The position numbers and the translations under genes were made by a program. The notes under the pieces were generated by a model, which saw only the letters and a program-made list of their open reading frames with translations, was not told where the DNA came from and did not search any database. A stretch of DNA of 5,356 nucleotides, taken from the NCBI GenBank assembly GCA_017452215.1, contig JAFTMU010000126.1, positions 1 through 5,356 on the forward strand, written 5' to 3'. The stretch is from Clostridia bacterium. GTDB taxonomy: Bacteria; Bacillota; Clostridia; Oscillospirales; CAG-272. Below, one piece after another: positions 1-5,356 of this stretch; within the stretch, counting starts at the first letter, position 1; every line of letters begins with the position of its first letter.

Positions 1-1632
1 GATCTGTACGTCGAACACCGAGTGAGTATCGATCAGCTTGCCTGTTTTTTGGTGGACAAGGTTAGAAAAACGGATCTTGTTTTCATGCTTGATGGCTCTG
101 AGCTTTTCCTTGACAGATTCATCGTCGGCAAACTTTGCAAAATTGGCAAGCTCCTCGGGGCGATGGCGGTAGCCGTTACCGATGCACTCGTCCAGAAGGG
201 ACGCAAGCTTGGGGTTGGAGTAGCAGAGCCAGCGGCGGTGAGCGATACCGTTGGTGACGTTATCGAAGCGCTCGGGATAGATGCGGTAGAAATCCTTGAA
301 GGTGGAATCCTTCAAAATGCTGGAATGCAATTCGGAGACGCCGTTGATGGAGTGAGAGCCGATGACAGACAGATTTGCCATACGCACCTGTCCGTAGCCG
401 ATGACGCTCATGTGGGAGATGCGCCCCCAGTTGCCGGGGAACGCCTTCCAGGCATCCCGACAGAAGCGCTCGTTGATCTCCTTGACGATCATATAGATGC
501 GGGGGAGCTTGAGGCGGAACAGATCCTCGTTCCAGGTCTCCAGCGCCTCGGGCATAACGGTGTGGTTGGTGTAGGAAACGGTGCGGGTGACGATGCTCCA
601 CGCCTTTTCCCAGGAGAAGAAATAATCGTCCACCAGAATGCGCATCAATTCGGGAATACACAGGGCGGGGTGGGTATCGTTGATGTGGATCGCCACCTTA
701 TCGGGCAGGTTATCCAGGGTTCCGTAGACTGCCATGTGGTCACGGATGATGCTTTGAATAGAGGCGGAAACAAGGAAATACTGCTGTGACAGGCGCAAGA
801 GCTTGCCCTCGGTGTGGTTATCGGAGGGATAGAGCACCTTGGAGATGATCTCTGCGTTGGTGTTCTCCTCCAATGCCTTGGTGTACTGTCCTTGGGTAAA
901 GAGGCGCATATCGAACTTTTGGGTGTTTCTTGCACGCCACAGGCGCAATTGGCTCACGGCGGAGCTGTCTGCACCCGTTATCATAATATCGTAAGGAACA
1001 GCCTCCATCTCCTCGCAATCCTCGTAAAGGATCTCGCAGTGTCCGTCGCTCTTCCAATTTTCCTTGACTCTGCCGCCAAAGCGCACCTTGTAGGTGCGGT
1101 CGGTGCGGGGCACCAGCCAGACCTCGCCGCCAGGGAGCCAGATGTCGGGAGTCTCCACCTGAATGCCGTCCACGATCATCTGCTTGAAAAGTCCGTACTC
1201 GTAGCAGATGGAAAAGCCTGTGGCGGGATAATCCAGGGAGGAAAGCGAATCCATGAAGCAGGCGGCAAGACGACCCAGACCGCCGTTTCCAAGACCTGCG
1301 TCGGGCTCGCATTCGTAGAGATCCTCCAATTTGAAGCCCAGCTTGGAAAGGGCTTTTTCGTATGCATCTGCAAGCCCTAAGTTGCAGAGGTTGGTTTTGA
1401 GCGAGCGTCCAAGAAGAAATTCCATGCACATATAGTAAATGCGCTTGGCCCCTGCCTTGTTGACCTTATTTTTGTAAGCGGAGCGTTTTTCGCTCAAAAT
1501 GTTCTTTACCGTGATCGCTGCCGCTTTATACATCTGGTCTCGGGACGCTTCCTTTGCCGTACACCCGAAATGGCGTTGTAAAATGCTTTCGAGTAATTCC
1601 TTGACCTCTGTACTGTTGGGATTGTAATTCAT
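1..1632 (-). CDS. glgP: GlgP, glycogen/alpha-glucan phosphorylase (3'-truncated by window edge)
   Basis: Alpha-glucan phosphorylase (GT35, PLP-dependent) releases glucose-1-phosphate from glucan chain ends using inorganic phosphate. The frame is open from the ATG at 1632 to base 1, 544 codons without a stop; bacterial homologues are about 790-830 aa, so roughly a third is missing. Visible motifs: CMEFLLGRSL at 69-78, GLGNGGLGRLAACFMDS at 113-129, YPSDNHTEGKLLRLSQQYF at 268-286, HINDTHPAL at 316-324, YTNHTVMPEALE at 354-365 (His357 matches rabbit muscle His377) and NVTNGIAHRRWL at 458-469 (Asn461 matches rabbit Asn484). It ends at FDVQI, just before the expected K-R-L-H-E-Y-K-R-Q, so the catalytic Arg/Lys and the PLP-lysine are off-window. 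The start is fixed by two in-frame TAA codons at 1641-1636. The SD GGAGG (1648-1644) sits a rather long 11 nt upstream. In the loop matching the rabbit 280s loop, D-N-F-F reads D-N-H-T. Whether it prefers glycogen or maltodextrin cannot be told from this part. Confidence 0.97.
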   Translation of the reverse strand, partial: MNYNPNSTEVKELLESILQRHFGCTAKEASRDQMYKAAAITVKNILSEKRSAYKNKVNKAGAKRIYYMCMEFLLGRSLKTNLCNLGLADAYEKALSKLGFKLEDLYECEPDAGLGNGGLGRLAACFMDSLSSLDYPATGFSICYEYGLFKQMIVDGIQVETPDIWLPGGEVWLVPRTDRTYKVRFGGRVKENWKSDGHCEILYEDCEEMEAVPYDIMITGADSSAVSQLRLWRARNTQKFDMRLFTQGQYTKALEENTNAEIISKVLYPSDNHTEGKLLRLSQQYFLVSASIQSIIRDHMAVYGTLDNLPDKVAIHINDTHPALCIPELMRILVDDYFFSWEKAWSIVTRTVSYTNHTVMPEALETWNEDLFRLKLPRIYMIVKEINERFCRDAWKAFPGNWGRISHMSVIGYGQVRMANLSVIGSHSINGVSELHSSILKDSTFKDFYRIYPERFDNVTNGIAHRRWLCYSNPKLASLLDECIGNGYRHRPEELANFAKFADDESVKEKLRAIKHENKIRFSNLVHQKTGKLIDTHSVFDVQI

Positions 1633-1655
1633 AACTTATTAAGCCTCCGTTGGGT

Positions 1656-1684
1656 ATTGTACTAATATACTGCTTGCGTGGCAA
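1656..1684 (-). promoter_or_regulatory. glgP: Candidate sigma-A-type promoter for glgP
   Basis: On the minus strand, TTGCCA (1684-1679) and TACAAT (1661-1656) are separated by exactly 17 nt. Each box matches the TTGACA/TATAAT consensus at 5 of 6 positions. Transcription would start near 1649-1648, leaving an unusually short leader of about 16-17 nt with the glgP SD at its extreme 5' end; this short leader is the main weakness of the call. An overlapping TATATT (1669-1664) has no good -35 partner. If the promoter is real, glgP can be transcribed apart from the biosynthetic genes. Confidence 0.4.
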
Positions 1685-1687
1685 GCA
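1671..1687 (-). promoter_or_regulatory. 17-bp palindrome upstream of glgP (possible operator or small hairpin)
   Basis: A perfect inverted repeat TGCTTGC-CAC-GCAAGCA (7-bp arms, 3-nt centre) lies in the 69-nt gap between glgA and glgP. As RNA it would form a small hairpin just after glgA, but no U-tract follows on the sense strand (GTATATTAGT), which argues against an intrinsic terminator. It fully covers the candidate -35 box of the proposed glgP promoter, so it could be an operator for a dimeric regulator. No regulator gene is visible, so this is inference from position and symmetry only. Confidence 0.45.
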
Positions 1688-1701
1688 AAATTCTTTCTTT
1701 T

Positions 1702-3135
1702 TTAAAGTTCTCCGTACATCTCCATGTATTTTTCGGCGGAGATGCTCCAGGAAAAATCGGTTTGCATGATCTGACGGACGAATTTTTTTCGCAAGGGAGT
1801 GTTGTTCCAAAGCTCGATCGCCGCCTCGGTGCGGTCCTTTAATTCGTATGCCGAATAGTTGGCAAAGGTGAAGCCGTTGCCGTGGATCACGTCTCCATCC
1901 TGCCAGAAGGGCTTGATGGAATCGTAAAGCCCGCCCGTCTCACGTACCACGGGAATGGCGCCGTAACGGGATGCGATCATCTGGGAAAGTCCGCAGGGCT
2001 CGCTCTTGGAGGGCATCAGGAAAATGTCCGTTGCCGCATAGATGCGCTTGGAAAGATCACGGTCATAGGTGATCATTGCCCGTACCTTATCGGGGAAGGA
2101 GGCTTGCAGATCGGTAAAGAGCTGCTCGTATTTTGCCTCTCCCTTGCCCAAAATAATGAGCTGTACGTCGTTTTGTGCCACCAGGCTGTAAATGCACTCG
2201 GATACGATGTCCAAGCCCTTGTGGGATGCCAAGCGAGAAATGATGGACAACAGGGGCACATCCTCCCTCTCGGGAAGTCCTGCCTCCCTCTGCATTGCGG
2301 TCTTGTTCTTTCCCTTTCCCGCCATGCGGGTGGGGGTGAAGGGAGCGAAAATTGCCTCGTCCTGCTCGGGATTATAGTATTCGTAATCGATGCCGTTGAG
2401 GATCCCTCGCAGCTTATGGGCGTTTTGATTGAGGCACGCTTCAAGCCCGTGGGCGTATTCGGGGGTGCGGATCTCCTGGGCGTAGCGGGGGCTGACCGTG
2501 GTGACCAGATCGGCGCATTCCACTGCCGCCTTCATCAAATTGATGCAGCCGCTATGCTCCATGAGGGAGTGCTCATTCTCGCCCAATGCGAATACGTCTC
2601 CCATGATGGAAAAATCGTATTTGCCCTGGTATTCGATGTTGTGAATGGTGAATACCGTGCGGATATCGCCAAAGCCCGGGAGGGTGCGGTAGATACAGTT
2701 CAAATAGACTACCGTCAGCGCCGACTGCCAATCGTGAGCGTGGAGAACGTCGGGATAAAAGCCTGTGTGGCGGATCAACTCCATGACCGCCATGCAGAAA
2801 AAGGCGTATCTCTCGCCGTCGTCGAAAAAGCCGTACAGTGCGGGGCGCTTGAAATAGTATTCGTTATCGATGAAATAGTAGGTCACGCCGTCCTTGATAA
2901 GGCTGTATACGCCGCAGTATTGCTGACGCCAGGACAGGTTGACGTAGAAGATGTCCTCCTCCTTCATCTGCCGACGCCATTCCTCCTTGACGGCGCCGTA
3001 CAGAGGAAGCACTACCCGTACGTCTGCCTCGCCCGTCGCCGCCAGCGCCGCAGGAAGCGAGCCCATCACGTCGCCAAGTCCTCCGGTCGCCGCAAACGGC
3101 ATTGCCTCGGCACCGACCAATAACAGTTTTTTCAT
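1702..3135 (-). CDS. glgA: GlgA, glycogen synthase (ADP-glucose-dependent, GT5 family)
   Basis: Glycogen synthase transfers glucose from ADP-glucose to the non-reducing end of an alpha-1,4-glucan in the cytosol. The protein is 477 aa, the same length as E. coli GlgA. The N-terminal GT5 domain has FAATGGLGDVMGSLP at 14-28, VLHAHDWQSAL at 130-140 and FTIHNIEYQGKYD at 162-174. The C-terminal GT-B domain has SRLASHKGLDI at 300-310 (Arg301 and Lys306 in the donor-binding positions), SKSEPCGLSQ at 376-385 (Glu379 matches E. coli Glu377) and RETGGLYDSI at 398-407. One oddity: the usual K-x-G-G-L motif reads A-T-G-G-L, so Ala16 replaces the ADP-glucose-contacting lysine; I recall similar A-T-G-G-L forms in some Clostridia. 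The ATG at 3135 has an SD site AAAGGAA (3142-3148) 6 nt upstream. It lies 99 nt after glgD, behind a stem-loop, and I see no convincing promoter in that gap, so it is probably expressed by read-through from glgCD. Confidence 0.97.
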   Translation of the reverse strand: MKKLLLVGAEAMPFAATGGLGDVMGSLPAALAATGEADVRVVLPLYGAVKEEWRRQMKEEDIFYVNLSWRQQYCGVYSLIKDGVTYYFIDNEYYFKRPALYGFFDDGERYAFFCMAVMELIRHTGFYPDVLHAHDWQSALTVVYLNCIYRTLPGFGDIRTVFTIHNIEYQGKYDFSIMGDVFALGENEHSLMEHSGCINLMKAAVECADLVTTVSPRYAQEIRTPEYAHGLEACLNQNAHKLRGILNGIDYEYYNPEQDEAIFAPFTPTRMAGKGKNKTAMQREAGLPEREDVPLLSIISRLASHKGLDIVSECIYSLVAQNDVQLIILGKGEAKYEQLFTDLQASFPDKVRAMITYDRDLSKRIYAATDIFLMPSKSEPCGLSQMIASRYGAIPVVRETGGLYDSIKPFWQDGDVIHGNGFTFANYSAYELKDRTEAAIELWNNTPLRKKFVRQIMQTDFSWSISAEKYMEMYGEL

Positions 3136-3167
3136 GTGTGGTTCCTTTCTTTTTTTGATAGGAGCTT

Positions 3168-3206
3168 GCGGGGGAGAAAACTTTTCGTGAAAAGTTTCTT
3201 CCCCGC
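3168..3206 (-). promoter_or_regulatory. Strong imperfect stem-loop between glgD and glgA
   Basis: Read in the mRNA sense (minus strand), a 39-nt element begins 28 nt after the glgD stop codon. Arms GCGGGGAAGAAACTTTT and AAAAGTTTTCTCCCCCGC close on a CACG tetraloop. I count 16 pairs with one A-C mismatch and one bulged U, including six consecutive G-C/C-G pairs at the base. It is followed by AAGCTCCTATC and an A-run, not a U-tract, so it does not fit a classic intrinsic terminator for glgD. On the plus strand the downstream sequence is only loosely T-rich and no plus-strand gene needs a terminator. It could be an RNA-stability or processing element separating glgCD from glgA, a partial attenuator, or one copy of a dispersed palindromic repeat; the window holds only one copy. 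Confidence 0.7.
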
Positions 3207-3234
3207 ATTCTTTCTACTTAACTCTTACTAACTT

Positions 3235-4368
3235 TTACACCATCACGCCTTTGCCGATGAAGAAGGGCATGGTGTCATAGCCGGAGAGGGTTCTGCCGTC
3301 CTTGATGACCACGTTCTTATCGGTGATGACGCAGTTGAGGGTGACGTTAGCGCCAACGTAGGTATCCTGCAAGAGGATACTGTTCTTGACCACGGTGCCC
3401 TTCCCTAAGTGAACGCCACGGAAGATGATAGAATTTTCTACCTCTCCCTCGATGGTGCAGCCATCGGCGATCATGCAGTTGGAGACCTTAGCATTGCTAT
3501 CGTATTTGGTGGGAGCGCTGTTGCGGATCTTGGTGAAGATCTTGCGCTCGGGGCAGGAGAACAGATCCTTGCGGACATTCTCCTGAAGCAGCATCATGGA
3601 GGTGCTGAAATAGTTTTCCAGGGAGGAGATGCAAGCGCAGAAGCCGTCGAAGCAATACGCACGGATCAGCTTCTTTTTCAATTGTCTTGCGATAATATCC
3701 TTGGAAAAGCTCTTATATCCGTGTGCGATGGAATCGGACACCACGCTTTGCAGATCTGCACGGCTGATGACCATGACGTTGGTGTTGACGTAGGCGCTTT
3801 CCCTCTCGGGCAAGGAATAGGCAACGTCGGTGACTCTGCCCTCGCCGTCTACCGTCAAGGTGTTTGTGTTCTTGCCGAACGGGCAATTCTTGACGTTGAC
3901 CTTTTTTGTTACGATGGTGATATATGCGCCCGACTGAATGTGATCCCTGATCACGGCGCCAAGATCAATGTTCATGATCACGTCGCAATCCGAGAGCACC
4001 AGATAATCCGCTCCGCAGCGGTTGATGAAGTTGGCAGAGCCCATCATTGCTTCCAGACGGTTTTCGTAGAGCTTGCCTGCGGCGCTGTTTTCGTAAGCGG
4101 CTACGTAGGGAGGCAGGATCTTGATACCGCCCGAACGGCGTGCCAGATCCCAATCCTTACCGTTGCCGATGTGGTCCATCAGAGATTGGTAGTTGTAGTG
4201 GGTGATCACGCCCACGTTGGTGATTTCGGAATTGACCATGTTGGAGAGCGCAAAGTCGATCGGACGGTAGCGGCATCCGAAGGGAATGCTTGCCATGGTG
4301 CGCTTGCGAGTCATTTCGGGAATGCCTTGGTCATGTATGTTGGAAAAAATCAATCCTGCTGCAGTCAT
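3235..4368 (-). CDS. glgD: GlgD, non-canonical GlgC-like subunit of ADP-glucose pyrophosphorylase
   Basis: This 377-aa protein is a full-length paralogue of GlgC. In characterised Firmicutes such as Geobacillus stearothermophilus, GlgD has little or no activity alone but raises the activity of GlgC in a mixed complex; that role is inferred here. The fold is retained: IPFGCRYRPIDFALSN at 28-43, IGNGKDWDL at 67-75, a nucleotidyltransferase core to about 240, and a left-handed beta-helix at about 285-355. Family-typical departures from GlgC are visible. The N-terminal glycine-rich ATP loop is replaced by FSNIHDQGIPE (8-18). The catalytic G-D-H reads D-C-D (127-129), putting Cys128 where Asp is expected. 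The E-K-P sugar-phosphate motif aligns without gaps to Y-S-L (184-186). The ATG at 4368 is supported by an SD site AAAGGAGGG 7 nt upstream, placed directly after the glgC stop, which suggests coupled translation of the two subunits. A two-codon ATG-ACA-TGA overlapping the start is too close to the SD to matter. Confidence 0.96.
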   Translation of the reverse strand: MTAAGLIFSNIHDQGIPEMTRKRTMASIPFGCRYRPIDFALSNMVNSEITNVGVITHYNYQSLMDHIGNGKDWDLARRSGGIKILPPYVAAYENSAAGKLYENRLEAMMGSANFINRCGADYLVLSDCDVIMNIDLGAVIRDHIQSGAYITIVTKKVNVKNCPFGKNTNTLTVDGEGRVTDVAYSLPERESAYVNTNVMVISRADLQSVVSDSIAHGYKSFSKDIIARQLKKKLIRAYCFDGFCACISSLENYFSTSMMLLQENVRKDLFSCPERKIFTKIRNSAPTKYDSNAKVSNCMIADGCTIEGEVENSIIFRGVHLGKGTVVKNSILLQDTYVGANVTLNCVITDKNVVIKDGRTLSGYDTMPFFIGKGVMV

Positions 4369-4384
4369 GTCATATCCCTCCTTT

Positions 4385-5356
4385 TCATATCTCCGAGATC
4401 ATTGCGCCTGCGGGGATCGCCTTTTTTGCGGGAACAGAGATGCCTGCTCCCACGACTGCGATGCCCTCGGCGGTGGCACGGTCCTCGCCTACGGTGGAGT
4501 CCTTTCCTACCGTGACGTTTTCGTCCAGAATGGAATAGCGTACCACGGCGCCGTCCTCTATGGTCACGCCGTTCATCAGAACGCTATCCTCTACCACGGC
4601 ACCCTTGCCCACGTGGACACCTGCGCCCAGAACGCTGTTTTTAACGGTTCCGTAAATGCCGCAGCCTGCGGTGACAGAGGTGTTTTCCACCACGGCGTCA
4701 GCGCTGATATATTGGGGCGGCTGTGCGGTGTGGCGGCTGTAAATGCGCCATGTCTCGTCCAAAAGGGAGAATACGGGATTATCACCCAACAGATCCATAT
4801 TCGCCTCCCACAGAGACGAGATGGTTCCCACGTCCTTCCAATATCCGCTGAAGGGGTAGGCATACAGCTTTTCGCCCTCACCTAACATAGCGGGAATGAT
4901 ATTTTTACCGAAGTCATTGGAGCTGTCCGGATTTGCGGCATCCGCCTTCAGATACCGGAACAGAACCTCCTTGGAGAAGATATAGATTCCCATGGACGCC
5001 TTGGTGCTGTCGGGATTCTTCGGCTTTTCGGCAAACTTGAAGATTCTTCCCTCGTCGTCCGCGCTCATGATACCGAAGCGGCTTGCCTCCTTCAGAGGCA
5101 CGTCAATGACAGCGATGGTGCAATCCGCGCCCATCTTCTTGTGATAGTCCAGCATCTTGGAATAATCCATCTTATAAATATGGTCACCGGACAGGATCAA
5201 CACATAATCGGGATCATACCGGTCGATAAATTCCAGATTCTGATAAATGGCATTGGCGGTTCCCTTGTACCAGTCCGCGCCCTTCTTCCCCTGGTAAGGG
5301 GGTAGGATCTTCACGCCGCCCCACGCACGGTCCAGGTCCCAGGGCAGACCGTTTCC
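4385..5356 (-). CDS. glgC: GlgC, glucose-1-phosphate adenylyltransferase, catalytic subunit (5'-truncated by window edge)
   Basis: ADP-glucose pyrophosphorylase makes ADP-glucose and pyrophosphate from ATP and glucose-1-phosphate, the committed step of bacterial glycogen synthesis, in the cytosol. The window contains the last 323 residues and a TGA stop. About 75-85 N-terminal residues, including the expected G-G-x-G-x-R-L ATP loop, lie beyond the edge, because reading enters at [10 protein letters not shown], which sits near residue 80 in family members. Counting from the first visible residue: catalytic [10 protein letters not shown] at 56-65 (Asp58 matches E. coli Asp142), FAEKPKNP at 108-115 (Lys111 matches the glucose-1-phosphate-binding Lys195 of E. 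coli), SMGIYIF at 121-127, GYWKDVGT at 171-178, and a left-handed beta-helix of V/I-x-x-G-type repeats at about 215-310. An apparent start at 5314 is an internal GTG, not the real start. The stop is 16 nt before glgD. Active-site residues look intact, so this should be the active subunit of a GlgC/GlgD pair. Confidence 0.97.
   Translation of the reverse strand, partial: GNGLPWDLDRAWGGVKILPPYQGKKGADWYKGTANAIYQNLEFIDRYDPDYVLILSGDHIYKMDYSKMLDYHKKMGADCTIAVIDVPLKEASRFGIMSADDEGRIFKFAEKPKNPDSTKASMGIYIFSKEVLFRYLKADAANPDSSNDFGKNIIPAMLGEGEKLYAYPFSGYWKDVGTISSLWEANMDLLGDNPVFSLLDETWRIYSRHTAQPPQYISADAVVENTSVTAGCGIYGTVKNSVLGAGVHVGKGAVVEDSVLMNGVTIEDGAVVRYSILDENVTVGKDSTVGEDRATAEGIAVVGAGISVPAKKAIPAGAMISEI

Noticed and set aside
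22..789. 255-codon plus-strand open frame antisense to glgP (and a similar one at 814-1380)
   Set aside because: Both are in codon register with glgP, whose minus-strand frame carries family motifs throughout 1632-1. The 22-789 frame ends simply because glgP uses a rare TCA serine codon there.
1882..3123. 413-codon plus-strand open frame antisense to glgA
   Set aside because: Its codon boundaries coincide with those of glgA, so its stops would come only from sense TTA, CTA and TCA codons, which are rare here. The translation has no recognisable motif, while the minus-strand frame is an unmistakable glycogen synthase.
3168..3206. Intrinsic terminator ending a glgCD transcript
   Set aside because: The stem is strong enough, but the sense-strand sequence after it is AAGCTCCTATC followed by an A-run, with no U-tract. 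I keep it as a stem-loop of unknown role.
2864..3208. Minus-strand 114-codon open frame running through the glgD-glgA gap into the start of glgA
   Set aside because: It is out of frame with glgA, starts inside the stem-loop region, lacks a credible SD, and gives an Arg/Gly-rich translation typical of a frame shadow.
4365..4373. Two-codon ATG-ACA-TGA overlapping the glgD start, as a possible regulatory mini-ORF
   Set aside because: The GGAGGG core is only 2 nt from this ATG, too close for initiation, and 7 nt from the true glgD ATG.
3409..4515. 368-codon plus-strand open frame antisense to glgD and the end of glgC
   Set aside because: It has the same codon register as glgD and arises from rare TTA/CTA/TCA use. 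It crosses two well-supported genes and has no recognisable protein family features.
1..5356. An undescribed system, mobile element or CRISPR array in the window
   Set aside because: More than 96% of the bases are covered by four recognised glycogen genes, and the gaps of 16, 99 and 69 nt hold only SD sites, two palindromes and a possible promoter. No repeats, integrase, transposase or unfamiliar gene is visible.

Overview
The window holds one block of glycogen-metabolism genes, all on the minus strand. In transcription order (high to low coordinate) they are glgC (5' end outside the window), glgD, glgA and glgP (3' end outside the window). Together they code for making ADP-glucose, polymerising it into alpha-1,4-glucan, and breaking that glucan down by phosphorolysis. 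The separate glgD partner gene beside glgC, in the order C-D-A-P, is typical of Firmicutes (compare the glgBCDAP order of Bacillus subtilis). The residue patterns look most like gut-type Clostridia (Oscillospiraceae/Ruminococcaceae-like), but I infer this from memory of those families, not from a search. No mobile-element, phage, CRISPR, tRNA or rRNA signal is visible.

Layout. 5356-4385: most of GlgC, the ADP-glucose pyrophosphorylase catalytic subunit, entering at its G-x-G-x-x-W-D-L-D-R segment. 4368-3235: GlgD, complete, 16 nt after glgC with a strong Shine-Dalgarno (SD) site in the gap; its nucleotidyltransferase active site is visibly degenerate. 3234-3136: a 99-nt gap holding a strong 39-nt stem-loop (3168-3206), then the glgA SD. 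3135-1702: GlgA, complete, 477 aa. 1701-1633: a 69-nt gap with a 17-bp palindrome overlapping a plausible sigma-A-type promoter, then the glgP SD. 1632-1: the first 544 codons of GlgP, cut just before the expected K-R-L-H-E-Y-K-R-Q segment and so lacking its PLP-lysine region. No gene-free stretch exceeds 100 bases.

Working together: GlgC, probably as a GlgC/GlgD hetero-oligomer, converts glucose-1-phosphate and ATP to ADP-glucose. GlgA transfers the glucose to growing glucan chains. GlgP releases glucose-1-phosphate from chain ends. No branching enzyme (glgB) or debranching gene lies in the window. The tight glgC-glgD spacing fits co-translation of two subunits, while the stem-loop and candidate promoter suggest glgA and glgP levels may be set separately.

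I found no evidence for an undescribed system. The points worth a second look are modest: the two intergenic structures, a Lys-to-Ala change in the GlgA K-x-G-G motif, and the loss of key active-site residues in GlgD.
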